Assembly (NCBI RefSeq): GCF_025263265.1
Contig: NZ_CP079869.1
Coordinates: 5,394,001 to 5,458,000 of the forward strand
Reading direction: 5' to 3'
Origin: Mycobacterium sp. SMC-4
GTDB taxonomy: Bacteria > Actinomycetota > Actinomycetes > Mycobacteriales > Mycobacteriaceae
Length of the DNA stretch: 64,000 nt
Both the position numbers and the translations under genes were made by a program. Of the stretch, positions 42,242-50,895 are shown piece by piece. Below the pieces are notes generated by a model, which saw nothing but the letters and a program-made list of their open reading frames with translations, did not search any database and was not told the origin of the DNA. The stretch's first letter is position 1; each line of letters begins with the position of its first letter.

Positions 42242-42281
42242 TGTCACTTAGTGACACAGTGGGAGATGTCACTAAGTGACA
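42242..42281. promoter_or_regulatory. Twin 15-bp palindromes TGTCACTWAGTGACA, TetR operators
   Basis: TGTCACTTAGTGACA (42242-42256) and TGTCACTAAGTGACA (42267-42281) are each perfect dyads except for the central base, 25 bp apart. A TTGACA box lies at 42232-42237. The second palindrome ends 13 bp before the TetR GTG, overlapping its ribosome binding site (AGGAAGG). Autorepression by that TetR is very likely. Confidence 0.75.
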
Positions 42282-42294
42282 GGAAGGTGGTGTC

Positions 42295-42915
42295 GTGGTT
42301 ATCACTGATAAGCAGGCACGGGCACGTCTGGAGGTGTCCCGGCACGCGTGCGAACTGTTCTGGCAGCGGGGCCTGGCCGCCACCAGCGGTGATGACATCG
42401 CCTCTGCAGCAGGGCTTTCCACCCGCACGGTGTGGCGGTACTTCCGCAGCAAAGAAAGCTGTGTGGAGCCGGTACTGGCCCTGTCAGCGCAGCGGTTCAT
42501 CACATTGGCCCACCAGTGGCCGGCGGCACTGTCGCTTGCTGAACACATGGCCTCCTACACCGCCGAGAATCCGCTCAGTGAACAGGAGATCGCCGATGTG
42601 CGCAGCGCGCTGCGTATCACCACGATGTCAGTACAGGAGCCCGCGCTGCGCACGTCGTACCTGATGGTGCACGACCAGATGGAGCGGGACTTCATTCCCG
42701 TGGTCGGCGAAAGACTTCGCCTCCCACCAACCCACCTCACCGTGCGTCTGTGCGCGGCAGCGGTGACCGGTGCGTTCCGCGTCATCGACGAGGACGTCGG
42801 ACGTCGGGTCATCGTCGACGGCGAGATGGTCAGCCAGCAAGAGGCCCTGGACCTGATCGACCGCGCCGTCCGAGACGCCACCAACGGCAGGTTCGGCGGA
42901 CCCATCGCCGACTGA
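42295..42915 (+). CDS. TetR-family transcriptional regulator, probably autoregulated
   Basis: Regulator of 206 aa. DNA-binding domain: ACELFWQRGLAATSGDDIASAAGLSTRTVWRYFRSKESCVEPV. The ligand domain ends KDATNGRFGG-like (DATNGRFGGPIAD). GTG 42295 follows AGGAAGG. Two near-identical palindromes directly upstream are its probable operators. It lies 102 bp before the S9 peptidase gene on the same strand and is divergent from the response regulator, so it could control either or both. Confidence 0.88.
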   Translation: MVITDKQARARLEVSRHACELFWQRGLAATSGDDIASAAGLSTRTVWRYFRSKESCVEPVLALSAQRFITLAHQWPAALSLAEHMASYTAENPLSEQEIADVRSALRITTMSVQEPALRTSYLMVHDQMERDFIPVVGERLRLPPTHLTVRLCAAAVTGAFRVIDEDVGRRVIVDGEMVSQQEALDLIDRAVRDATNGRFGGPIAD

Positions 42916-43017
42916 CCGCAATCTGCAAGCACGACAACCACACAGGCAACCCAGGCTGCCGGGACCCATCATCCGCCACCCCGAACGAACGAGGCTGCCC
43001 CCACACCGACGAAAGGC

Positions 43018-44898
43018 ATGTCCATGGCACTCCCCGAACTCATCTCGATCGAGGACTTCTTCAATCCGCCGACCCGGGCCGGAGCGATGATTTCACCCGA
43101 CGGCAATCGCATCGCGTTCCTCGCCCCGTGGCGAAACCGGCTCAACGTGTGGGTCCAAGATCTCGACTCCGACGACGCGCGACGCGTGAGCAGCGACGCC
43201 ACCCGTAGCGTGCACCACTTCGACTGGACCGATGACCCGCGCTGGCTCATCTATCTGCAGGACAGCGCCGGCGACGAGAACTGGCACATCTACCGGGTGG
43301 ACCTCCACGACCCGGATGCCGAGGCCGTGGACCTGACTCCGTTTCCCGGCGTGATCGCCTCGCCGATCACCGACTTCAAGAAGGGTAAAGCGGTCATCGT
43401 CATGAATCGCCGCAACGCGCAGCTGTTCGACGTCTACGAGCTGCGCATTGCCACCGGGGAACTGACCTTGCTCGCCGAGAATCCCGGAACTGCCTTCAAC
43501 TGGCTGTCCACCGATGACGGCCAACTCTTCGCGACATCGTTGACCCCTGACGGCCATCTCGATCTGTCACGATGGGATCCTGACACCGCGGGCCTGCAGC
43601 CCATCACGACCTTCGACGGCTCTGACCACCCCGTTGGGATCCACCCGCTCGTCCTCACCCCGGACGGCAAGGGAGTATGGGTGGGATCGCACCGGGATAC
43701 CGACCGCTCCCGCTTGATCCGCGTCGACCTGGCGACCGGCGAAGAGATCGAGGTCGACAGCCATCCAGAGTTCGACCTCGATCACCGCGGAGTGGTCAAT
43801 CCCTTTATGTCGCAGCCCCTTATCCAGGCCCCGCAGACCGGTGAACTGATCGGTGTCCGCTATCTGCGGGAGCGACAGGTGATCCACCCGCTGGACTCCC
43901 ACTTCGCCGAGGTACTGACCAACCTGGAGAAGCTGTCCGACGGAGACATCGGCCGTATCACCTCCGACGTGGACGGCCGGCGGTGGGTGGTCGACTTCAT
44001 CCACGACCGCGATCCCCACGCCACCTACCTCTACGACCACCAGACCGGTGACAGCCGCCTGCTCTATCGACCGTTCCCCCATCTCGATCCTGATCAGCTC
44101 GCCCCGATGCAGCCGGTCGCGATCACCGCACGCGACGGACTGACGCTGCACTCATACCTGACCTTGCCTGTCGGGGTGCAGCCGCGGGACCTGCCGCTGG
44201 TGCTGATGGTGCACGGTGGCCCCTGGTACCGCGATTCCTGGGAGTACAACCCCGGCGTACAGCTACTGGCCAATCGCGGGTATGCGGTGCTGCAGGTCAA
44301 CTTTCGCGGCTCACTGGGATTCGGGGCATCGTTTCTGAAAGCGGCCATCGGCGAGTTCGCCGGCAAGATGCACGACGACCTGATCGACGGTGTGAACTGG
44401 GCGGTGGAGCAGGGCTACGCCGACCCCGACCGGGTCGCGATCGTGGGCGGCTCCTACGGCGGCTACGCGGCCTTGGTCGGCGTCACGTTCACGCCCGACA
44501 CCTTCGCCGCCGCCGTGGATTACGTCGGCATTTCGGACCTGGCCAACTTCATGCGCACCCTACCGCCGGTCGCGCGTCCGCACCTGGCCAACAATTGGCA
44601 TCGGTACGTCGGTGACCCCGATGACCCCGAGCAGCTGGCCGACATGATGGCACGCTCCCCGATCACCAGGGTCGACCAGATCCGAACACCGTTGATGGTG
44701 ATCCAAGGCGCCAACGACGTCCGCGTCGTTCAGGCCGAGTCCGACAACCTGGTCGAGGCGTTGCGCGGCCGCGGGGTCGAGGTCGAGTACCTGGTTCAGA
44801 CCGACGAGGGTCACGGCGCGGTCAACCCGGAGAACGTCATCGAGATGTACTACGCGATGGAACGATTCCTGGCACGGCACCTCAAGCCGGCCCGGTGA
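43018..44898 (+). CDS. S9 family (prolyl oligopeptidase/acyl-peptidase) serine peptidase
   Basis: Peptidase of 626 aa: an N-terminal beta-propeller (about residues 20-350, with repeated DG/RWL-type blades such as DPRWLIYLQD and PDGKGVWVGSH) and a C-terminal alpha/beta hydrolase. The nucleophile Ser is in VGGSYGGYAAL (GxSxG), the oxyanion region is LVLMVHGGPWYRD, the Asp is in VIQGANDVRV and the His in TDEGHGAVNPEN. All triad positions are present. Without a signal peptide it is probably cytoplasmic, cutting short peptides. ATG 43018 follows GAAAGG; ATG 43024 is an alternative. Confidence 0.92.
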   Translation: MSMALPELISIEDFFNPPTRAGAMISPDGNRIAFLAPWRNRLNVWVQDLDSDDARRVSSDATRSVHHFDWTDDPRWLIYLQDSAGDENWHIYRVDLHDPDAEAVDLTPFPGVIASPITDFKKGKAVIVMNRRNAQLFDVYELRIATGELTLLAENPGTAFNWLSTDDGQLFATSLTPDGHLDLSRWDPDTAGLQPITTFDGSDHPVGIHPLVLTPDGKGVWVGSHRDTDRSRLIRVDLATGEEIEVDSHPEFDLDHRGVVNPFMSQPLIQAPQTGELIGVRYLRERQVIHPLDSHFAEVLTNLEKLSDGDIGRITSDVDGRRWVVDFIHDRDPHATYLYDHQTGDSRLLYRPFPHLDPDQLAPMQPVAITARDGLTLHSYLTLPVGVQPRDLPLVLMVHGGPWYRDSWEYNPGVQLLANRGYAVLQVNFRGSLGFGASFLKAAIGEFAGKMHDDLIDGVNWAVEQGYADPDRVAIVGGSYGGYAALVGVTFTPDTFAAAVDYVGISDLANFMRTLPPVARPHLANNWHRYVGDPDDPEQLADMMARSPITRVDQIRTPLMVIQGANDVRVVQAESDNLVEALRGRGVEVEYLVQTDEGHGAVNPENVIEMYYAMERFLARHLKPAR

Positions 44899-44979
44899 CT
44901 GCTGGCGCTGCCCGCGGTTCAGGGGGGTCTGGGCTGCCGTGCGATGATGCCAGGGTTCCGGCGAACAGAAAGGTCGGCG

Positions 44980-45762
44980 ATGACCCGCAGCACACCTGGA
45001 GACGGACCGCTGGACGGGAAGGTGGCCATCGTCACCGGAGCTGCTCGGGGGGTCGGTAAGGGTATCGCCTCGGCTCTGCTGGCGCGCGGTGCACAGGTCC
45101 TGATCACCGATATCCTCGAAGACGTCTTGGCCTCTACGGCAACCGAATTCAGCCGGTCCGGTTACCGTGTCACCTCGTTGGTGGCCGATCTCCGCGACCC
45201 CACGGCCCCGCAGCAGATCGTGCAATCCGCACTCGATGCGTTCGCCACGGTGGACGCACTGGTCAACAACGCCGTGGCCACCTGCGGGCCAAAGCCCTTC
45301 GTCGACCTCACCGCAGAGGACTACGACCTGGTCTTCGACACCGGTCCCCGCGCCACCTTCGGGCTCATGCAGGCCGTGCACCCGGTGATGGCCGGCAAGG
45401 GCAGCGGCTCGATCGTGAACATCGGAAGTGCCGCAGGCACTCAGGGTGAACCGTTCTTCGGCGCATACGCCGGCGCGAAGGAGGCCGTGCGCGGAATGTC
45501 AAAAGTGGCCGCCCTGGAATGGGGTCGCGAGGGGATCCGGGTCAACGTGGTCTGTCCGCTTGCCGAAACCGACGGCTTGAAGGTACTGCGCGACGCCTCC
45601 CCGAAGCACTACGACCGGGTCGTGAAGACCACGGCGCTCAGACGCATCGGCGACCCGGCCACTGACATCGGGGGTGTCGTCGCGTTCCTCGTCGGCGACG
45701 ATGCCGCGTATCTGACCGGACAGACCCTGCTGGCCGACGGCGGGGCGGGTGCATTCCGCTGA
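44980..45762 (+). CDS. Short-chain dehydrogenase/reductase
   Basis: SDR of 260 aa with the cofactor motif TGAARGVG, Ser in NIGSAAGT and YAGAK (YxxxK). The usual NNAG is NNAV here, a minor variant. ITDIL after strand 2 (Asp) favours NAD over NADP. ATG 44980 follows AAAGG; the frame is open further upstream without support. It stands 81 bp after the S9 peptidase and converges on the arsenic cluster (40-bp gap). Substrate unknown. Confidence 0.87.
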   Translation: MTRSTPGDGPLDGKVAIVTGAARGVGKGIASALLARGAQVLITDILEDVLASTATEFSRSGYRVTSLVADLRDPTAPQQIVQSALDAFATVDALVNNAVATCGPKPFVDLTAEDYDLVFDTGPRATFGLMQAVHPVMAGKGSGSIVNIGSAAGTQGEPFFGAYAGAKEAVRGMSKVAALEWGREGIRVNVVCPLAETDGLKVLRDASPKHYDRVVKTTALRRIGDPATDIGGVVAFLVGDDAAYLTGQTLLADGGAGAFR

Positions 45763-45802
45763 TCTGCGCGCGCCGGCCGGTCGTTCGGCCTGTGGTCACA
45801 CC

Positions 45803-46456
45803 TCAGTGCGCAGGTACCTGAAGTTCAGTCAGCAGTGCACGAACTCGCGTTTCGATCATGTCGCGGATGGGGCGTACCGCGTCCAGCCCCTGACCGGCCG
45901 GATCGGGCAGGTCCCAGTTCTCGTAGCGCTTGCCCGGAAAGATCGGGCAAGCATCCCCGCAGCCCATGGTGATGACGACGTCGGCCGCCTGGACGATCTC
46001 GTCGGTCCACGGCTTCGGGTACTCGCCGGTGATGTCGATGCCCACCTCGGCCATGGCGGCGATCGCTGCGGAGTTGATCTCGGTACCGGGCTCCGACCCG
46101 CCCGACCACGCGACGGCCTGGTCACCGGCCAGGTGGGTGAAGAAGCCTAACGCCATCTGGGATCGTCCGGCGTTGTGCGTGCACAGGAACAGGACGGTCG
46201 GCTTGCCGTCGCTGATCTTGCCCTCGACCCGCGCCAGTGCGTGCAACCGCTGCCGGGCGAAACGTTCGGCCAGCAGCGGTAGGAACTTGAGAATGGTTGC
46301 CCTAGAGGCAAACTGATCGTAGGACGAGTGCAGGAAGCGCTCGATGGTTTCGGCGCCGAAGCTGGCGTCGTACTCGGCCAGCAGGCGGTTGGCGGCAGTC
46401 CGTAGCGCGAGCTGTTGATCGATGGAGAGGTCGCGGACGACCGGGCTGTTCGTCAT
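45803..46456 (-). CDS. arsC: Arsenate reductase (LMW-phosphatase type) with N-terminal three-helix domain
   Basis: Enzyme of 217 aa. Residues 1-80 form a helical domain (LALRTAANRLLAEYD, ERFLHSSYDQF) seen fused to actinobacterial ArsC proteins. The low-molecular-weight phosphatase domain follows, with the P-loop LFLCTHNAGRSQMA (C-x5-R) and the redox region GCGDACPIFPG. In mycobacteria this type reduces arsenate using mycothiol. Its start shares one base with the transporter stop (TGATG). It is last in the arsR-acr3-arsC operon. Confidence 0.9.
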   Translation of the reverse strand: MTNSPVVRDLSIDQQLALRTAANRLLAEYDASFGAETIERFLHSSYDQFASRATILKFLPLLAERFARQRLHALARVEGKISDGKPTVLFLCTHNAGRSQMALGFFTHLAGDQAVAWSGGSEPGTEINSAAIAAMAEVGIDITGEYPKPWTDEIVQAADVVITMGCGDACPIFPGKRYENWDLPDPAGQGLDAVRPIRDMIETRVRALLTELQVPAH

Positions 46457-47559
46457 CAGATGGACTCCGTTCGTGTCATCGACTCGGTGGGCGCTTGATG
46501 TGTGTGGTGGCTGAAGCGGCGCCGTAGCGCCAGGGATACGTAGACCAGGCCGACGAGTACCGGTACTTCGATCAGCGGGCCGACCACGCCGGCCAGCGCC
46601 TGCCCCGATGTCGCTCCATAGGTTGCGATCGCCACCGCGATGGCCAATTCGAAGTTGTTTCCCGCGGCGGTGAACGCCAGCGTCGTGGTGCGTTCGTAGC
46701 CCAGGTTCAACAGTGCGCCCACCAGGAAGCCGCCGCCCCACATCACCGCGAAGTACACCAGCAGGGGCAGCGCGATCCGAACGACGTCCCACGGGTTGCT
46801 GGTGATCTGATCACCCTGCAGCGCAAACAGAATCACGATGGTGAACAACAATCCATAGAGCGCCCACGGCCCGATGCGCGGCAAGAATCGCGTCTCGTAC
46901 CAGTCCCGGCCCCTGGTCCGTTCACCGACGCGGCGGGTCAGATAGCCGGCGAGTAGCGGGATGCCCAGGAAGATCAGCACCGACTTGGCGATCTGCCAAG
47001 GCGAGGCGGCGATGGTGGTCTGCTCCAGACCCAGCCACCCGGGCAGCACCGACAGGTAGAACCAGCCCAGCACCGCGAACATGACGACCTGGAACAGTGA
47101 GTTGAGCGCGACCAGGACGGCTGCTGCTTCACGGTCGCCGCAGGCCAGGTCATTCCAGATGATGACCATGGCGATACAGCGAGCCAGGCCGACGATGATC
47201 AGGCCGGTGCGGTACTCGGGCAGGTCGGGCAGCATCAGCCAGGCCAGTGCGAACATCAGCGCCGGCCCGAACACCCAGTTCAACGCCAGCGAGGACAGCA
47301 GCAGCCGCTTGTCGCCGGTGACGGTGTCGAGGCGGTCATAGCGCACCTTGGCCAGCACCGGATACATCATGATCAGCAGGCCCAACGCGATGGGCAGGGA
47401 GATCCCATCGATCTGTACTCCTCCCAGCATCGCGTCCAGACCCGGAATCCAGCGGCCGAGCAGCAGTCCGGCCACCATCGCGGCGCCGATCCACAGCGGC
47501 AGAAACCGATCCAAGGTGGAGAGCTTGGCGACCACCGCGGGGGTTGCCGTGTCGGTCAT
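46456..47559 (-). CDS. acr3: ACR3-family arsenite efflux transporter
   Basis: Ten-helix arsenite permease, 367 aa. The key Cys is in GLARCIAMVIIWNDLACGD, and the conserved Asn/Glu helix reads AAGNNFELAIAVAIATYG. Both are diagnostic for ACR3. ATG 47559 overlaps the ArsR stop (ATGA), and a longer frame upstream is not coding. It exports the As(III) made by ArsC. The His-rich C-terminus (SHHTHQAP) is unusual but short. Confidence 0.93.
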   Translation of the reverse strand: MTDTATPAVVAKLSTLDRFLPLWIGAAMVAGLLLGRWIPGLDAMLGGVQIDGISLPIALGLLIMMYPVLAKVRYDRLDTVTGDKRLLLSSLALNWVFGPALMFALAWLMLPDLPEYRTGLIIVGLARCIAMVIIWNDLACGDREAAAVLVALNSLFQVVMFAVLGWFYLSVLPGWLGLEQTTIAASPWQIAKSVLIFLGIPLLAGYLTRRVGERTRGRDWYETRFLPRIGPWALYGLLFTIVILFALQGDQITSNPWDVVRIALPLLVYFAVMWGGGFLVGALLNLGYERTTTLAFTAAGNNFELAIAVAIATYGATSGQALAGVVGPLIEVPVLVGLVYVSLALRRRFSHHTHQAPTESMTRTESI

Positions 47560-47930
47560 CGTTGGACTCCCGCGGCGGCCTCGGCGCCGAGCAGGACCGC
47601 CAAGCTCTCCAGAGCCTCGGGCACGACCGCGTAATACACCCACGAGGCGCGGCGCTGCGACGTCAGCAGACCCGCGTCGCGCAGCACCTTCAGATGGTGG
47701 CTGACCGTTGACTGCGCGACCTCGACACCTACCGAGATGTCACACACACAGGCCTCACCGCCGGCGTGGCTGGCGATCGCCGAGAACAGTTGCAGCCGCA
47801 CCGGATCGGCGAGGGCTTTGAGTTTGACCGCCATGTCCGCGGCGGCTGAAGCCGAGAGCGGTGCGCGCAGCAGCGCTCCCGGCGGACAGCACGGCGCGGG
47901 CTCGATCGACGATGTCAGCGATTTCGACAT
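47556..47930 (-). CDS. arsR: ArsR-family arsenic repressor
   Basis: Winged-helix repressor of 124 aa. The helix 3 metal site is ACVCDIS (CxC), and a further CC pair is near the N-terminus (APCCPPGA). The recognition region is VAQSTVSHHLKVLRDAGLL. As(III) binding to the cysteines should release DNA. It heads the acr3-arsC operon with ATGA coupling. A TCGATA-N8-TATCGA dyad overlaps its upstream edge, and the ArsI gene lies 67 bp further upstream on the same strand. Confidence 0.92.
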   Translation of the reverse strand: MSKSLTSSIEPAPCCPPGALLRAPLSASAAADMAVKLKALADPVRLQLFSAIASHAGGEACVCDISVGVEVAQSTVSHHLKVLRDAGLLTSQRRASWVYYAVVPEALESLAVLLGAEAAAGVQR

Positions 47931-47933
47931 TCG

Positions 47934-47953
47934 TCGATATTGACAGCTATCGA
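47934..47953. promoter_or_regulatory. TCGATA-N8-TATCGA dyad, probable ArsR operator
   Basis: A 20-bp inverted repeat lies 3 bp upstream of the ArsR start. Its half-site (TCGATATTGAC) resembles the half-site TTCGATATATGTC found upstream of the second ArsR, so both repressors may share sites. Confidence 0.5.
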
Positions 47954-47997
47954 ATCAGTTCGCAAACGAACAGCCGGTGAACGCCGCGGTGGCCGAG

Positions 47998-48423
47998 TCA
48001 GCAACAGGCCGACGCGGCGGTTCCGGATTCGCGCTGCTGCGGGCTGGCGCCGAACGTCTCAGAGTCGGCGAGCACGGTGTAGACCTCCCACCTCTCCCCG
48101 CCCGGGCCGGTGACCCATACCTTGTCCTGGGTGGCGAAGCAGCATGTGGTGCCGATTTCCTCGTCGGTGAACACGCCCTCTCCGGTCAGCCGGGCGATTT
48201 CGGCATGTACCTGTTCGCTCGATTCGACCTCCACACCGAGATGGTTCAGTGTGCCGCCCGCACCAGGGTTCTCCAGTAGCACCAGCTTGAGCGCCGGCTC
48301 GGTGACCGCGAAGTTGGCGTACCCCGGCTTGACCTTGGCCGGCGCAATGCCGAAAAGCTTGGTGTAGAACGTGATTGCTTGGTCGAGATCGTCGACGTTG
48401 AGGGCCAACTGGACTCGGGACAT
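47998..48423 (-). CDS. arsI: ArsI/CadI-family glyoxalase-fold metalloenzyme
   Basis: Vicinal-oxygen-chelate protein of 141 aa. It begins MSRVQLALNVDDLDQAITFY, with metal-ligand positions at the usual His/Glu strands (LNHLGVEVES, GGERWEVYTV) and vicinal cysteines in IGTTCCFATQDKVWV. The Cys pair is the mark of ArsI C-As lyases, which demethylate trivalent organoarsenicals. The mycobacterial relative CadI responds to cadmium and arsenic. A CC pair ends the protein. It is divergent from the second ArsR across a perfect 13-bp inverted repeat. Confidence 0.87.
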   Translation of the reverse strand: MSRVQLALNVDDLDQAITFYTKLFGIAPAKVKPGYANFAVTEPALKLVLLENPGAGGTLNHLGVEVESSEQVHAEIARLTGEGVFTDEEIGTTCCFATQDKVWVTGPGGERWEVYTVLADSETFGASPQQRESGTAASACC

Positions 48424-48444
48424 GACATTCTCCTTCTGCGATTA

Positions 48445-48499
48445 GACATATATCGAATCGACGCGTCTCCGTCAGCATGCCACCTTTTCGATATATGTC
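48445..48499. promoter_or_regulatory. GACATATATCGAA / TTCGATATATGTC inverted repeat
   Basis: Perfect 13-bp arms at 48445-48457 and 48487-48499, separated by 29 bp, lie between the divergent ArsI and second ArsR genes. Each arm also contains a local ATATAT core. The arms probably bind one or both ArsR proteins near each promoter. Confidence 0.65.
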
Positions 48500-48522
48500 A
48501 ACACTTGTGGCAGGATGGGGTC

Positions 48523-48882
48523 ATGCCCAAAGCACTGCCCGTGATCGACATGTCCGCGCCGGTCTGTTGCGCTCCGGTGGCCGCGGGCCCGATCAGCGAC
48601 GAGGACGCGCTGGCGGTGGCGCTGCGCCTGAAGGCCATCGCCGACCCGGTGCGGGTGAAGATCATGTCGCACCTGTTCAGCTCCGAGCGCGGTGAGGAGA
48701 CCGGCGGTGACCTCGCGGCCATGCTCGGGCTGCGGGAGTCCACCGTCAGCCACCATCTCGGGCAGCTGCGCAACGCCGGGCTGGTGCTCTCCGAGCGGCG
48801 GGGGATGAATGTCTTCTACCGGGTCAAACCCGAGGCGTTGCAGGCTCTGTGCGTGGTGCTCGATCCCAGCTGCTGCACCTAA
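48523..48882 (+). CDS. Second ArsR-family metalloregulator
   Basis: Repressor of 119 aa. Its cysteines are placed differently from the first ArsR: a CC in SAPVCCAPV at the N-terminus and CC in LDPSCCT at the C-terminus, with no CxC in helix 3. That layout suggests a metal site between the termini. The DNA-binding part is LGLRESTVSHHLGQLRNAGLV. The pairing ArsI-ArsR2 beside ArsR1-ACR3-ArsC parallels the Rv2640c-Rv2643 neighbourhood. The ATG at 48523 is chosen over an upstream frame through the operator region. Its stop overlaps the convergent DUF1028 gene by 4 bp. Confidence 0.88.
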   Translation: MPKALPVIDMSAPVCCAPVAAGPISDEDALAVALRLKAIADPVRVKIMSHLFSSERGEETGGDLAAMLGLRESTVSHHLGQLRNAGLVLSERRGMNVFYRVKPEALQALCVVLDPSCCT

Positions 48883-49586
48883 ACGGTTCGGTCGATTGCC
48901 GGCTCATCCTCAGCCATGGCCTCGCGCGTCATCTGCCCCACATGATCGTCTCGGGTCGGGAGTCTCTCGATGTGGGGCAGCAATCCGTCGGCGAACTCGT
49001 CGATGAGGAACTCCAGCGACGCGGCGGGGTCCTCGGCGTGATCGATGCGAACGTCCCACAGCGGGTACTGCTCGGTGTCGACCACGTAGATCGCGCCCGA
49101 CAACGAGCCCTCGATGTCGGCGCCGGTCGCCTCCCCGGCCTGCAGCGCGCGCAGAATTCGGCGGGCGAGGTCGAGGTCATCGTTCCGGTAGAAGGCGTCC
49201 AACGTCGCCTCCAACGTCTCCATTCCGACCAGCCGGTTTCCCTGCGCCACCGCACTGCCCCGGTGCAGGTGTCCAGCCCATCCTTCGGTCCGGGCGCCGG
49301 TCCACGCGGCGGTGTTGCCCTGCACGTCGACGACGCCGACCTGCCGATAGTCCCGTCCGTCGTCGCGGCTGATCACCTCATCGAGCGCCTCCTGGGCCGT
49401 GCGTCCTGAGGCCATCAGCCCTAGGCTGTCGATCGCCAGGTACGGGTTCATCATGGCCTGGGACGCCACTGCCCCGACTCTCGCCTCAGCGTGCGAGACG
49501 AGCTTGCCTACACCGAGCATGGCCGTGATGGCGCCGACTCCCGCCTGCCCGGTCACAGGGTCATAGGCACAAATGGAGAACGTCAC
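48879..49586 (-). CDS. DUF1028 family protein (Ntn-hydrolase-like)
   Basis: Protein of 235 aa. VTFSICAYDPVTGQAGVGA is the DUF1028 opening, and the family is related to Ntn hydrolases. Further blocks are GAVASQAMMNPYLAIDSLGLM and QGNTAAWTGARTEGWAGH. GTG 49586 is preferred because AAAGGA precedes it and the family starts there; a longer ATG frame reaches 49646. Function unknown, with amide-bond or cyclic-imide hydrolysis suggested for relatives. It is a single gene. Confidence 0.83.
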   Translation of the reverse strand: MTFSICAYDPVTGQAGVGAITAMLGVGKLVSHAEARVGAVASQAMMNPYLAIDSLGLMASGRTAQEALDEVISRDDGRDYRQVGVVDVQGNTAAWTGARTEGWAGHLHRGSAVAQGNRLVGMETLEATLDAFYRNDDLDLARRILRALQAGEATGADIEGSLSGAIYVVDTEQYPLWDVRIDHAEDPAASLEFLIDEFADGLLPHIERLPTRDDHVGQMTREAMAEDEPAIDRTV

Positions 49587-49734
49587 CGAGGTCCTTTCAT
49601 GATCGGTTACCTGTGCTGCTTCCCTTCCCGCACGATTTGAAACCACGTCGAATCGATCGCCCGCCGCGACCGGTGTCCCAGCACAGGGGGATAGCGTGAT
49701 TGCCGACGACGCACTGGGTCGGTGTGGCTGCCAG

Positions 49735-50175
49735 CTACAGTGGGTTGACTCGCATTTCGGCGCCCGGGTGGGAGCTGAGTGTCACCACCACCGTGCCGCG
49801 CCCCGTCTCGAACGTGGTGTCGGCGTAGCCGACAAAGCCGTAGTGCCCGTCGATCGTCGACACCGCGGCGATGTCGCGTCCGCCCGACCCACCGGTGTCC
49901 AGGTTGGTCCAGGTGGCGTGCACCGTGAGCGCGCAGGACCCGTCGTAGACGCCGGCGTCGTAGTTGATCGTTACTCGGACGCCGTTCTCGACATGATCGT
50001 CGACCGCAACCGGCGCCACCTGAGCTTCGGCGCTGACAGTGCCCGCACACGTCGCCGACGCCATCACCGGAACCGGGTCGAGCTGGGCCAGGGCCTCGGC
50101 CTGGGCAGGCCCGGCGCACAGCGCGGATGCGATCACCGCGGCGGTGAACGCGCCGAGAGCCCGCAGCACGGTCAT
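49735..50175 (-). CDS. Secreted hypothetical protein
   Basis: Protein of 146 aa with a Sec signal peptide (LGAFTAAVIASALCAGPAQA, cut after AQA). The mature part is beta-rich with two Cys (ATCAGTVS and DGSCALTV), which may form one disulfide, and an Ig-like look (VRVTINYDAG, HATWTNLDTG, RGTVVVTLSSHPG). No family recognised. It stands alone; 148 bp separate it from DUF1028 and 174 bp from the gluconate kinase, with no motif seen in either gap. Confidence 0.75.
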   Translation of the reverse strand: MTVLRALGAFTAAVIASALCAGPAQAEALAQLDPVPVMASATCAGTVSAEAQVAPVAVDDHVENGVRVTINYDAGVYDGSCALTVHATWTNLDTGGSGGRDIAAVSTIDGHYGFVGYADTTFETGRGTVVVTLSSHPGAEMRVNPL

Positions 50176-50349
50176 ATCTCAGTTATCGGCGGCGACGACG
50201 CCGGCGTTAACGCGCCGAACGGCCGCAGCGGTCTTGGCGGGAATCGAGCTGTTCATGCTTGGCGCTGACGGCCTCCAGTGTGAGAATTCGACCGGGTGGG
50301 TACATTTTCCGACACAATGTGACGTCATACACAGAGAATGGGCGCACGC

Positions 50350-50859
50350 ATGACAGCACCGATCGTCGTCATGGGGGTCTCCGGGTCGGGTAAATCCACC
50401 GTGGGCGCCGCTCTGGCCCAGCGGTTGCGTGTTCCGTTCGCCGACGCCGACGACTTCCATCCGCCGGCCAACATCGCGAAGATGTCCGCCGGCGAACCAC
50501 TCGACGACAACGACCGCCACCCTTGGCTGGAGTCGATCGGTGAATGGTTGGCACAGCACCGCCGTGGCGGGGTGATGAGTTGCTCGGCACTCAAGCGAAA
50601 ATATCGAGACCAACTGCGGAGGCACTGCGCCGACATCGAATTCCTGCACCTGGAGGGGTCGGTGGAGACCATCGGCCGGCGCCAGGCCAGCAGGCCGGGA
50701 CACTTCATGCCGGCCAACCTGCTGGAGTCCCAGTTCCGCACCCTGGAGCCGCTCGAACCCGATGAGCGCGGCGTCGCGATCGACGTCGCCCAGAGCATCG
50801 ACGGCATCATCGAAAGCTATATCAGCACACGAAATTCCGACGAGGTCGAGGAGAGCTGA
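50350..50859 (+). CDS. gntK: Gluconokinase (GntK family)
   Basis: Phosphorylates gluconate to 6-phosphogluconate, feeding the pentose phosphate pathway. The 169-aa chain has the P-loop IVVMGVSGSGKSTVG and the family blocks FADADDFHPPANIAKMSAG, PLDDNDRHPWL, CSALKRKYRDQLR and RPGHFMPANLLESQF. It is full length for the thermoresistant class. ATG 50338 (four codons upstream) is an alternative start. The gluconate permease gene follows 36 bp later, so uptake and activation are co-transcribed. Confidence 0.93.
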   Translation: MTAPIVVMGVSGSGKSTVGAALAQRLRVPFADADDFHPPANIAKMSAGEPLDDNDRHPWLESIGEWLAQHRRGGVMSCSALKRKYRDQLRRHCADIEFLHLEGSVETIGRRQASRPGHFMPANLLESQFRTLEPLEPDERGVAIDVAQSIDGIIESYISTRNSDEVEES

Positions 50860-50895
50860 TGAGTCCTATGGATTCCTTCGCGTTCAGGGGGACTC

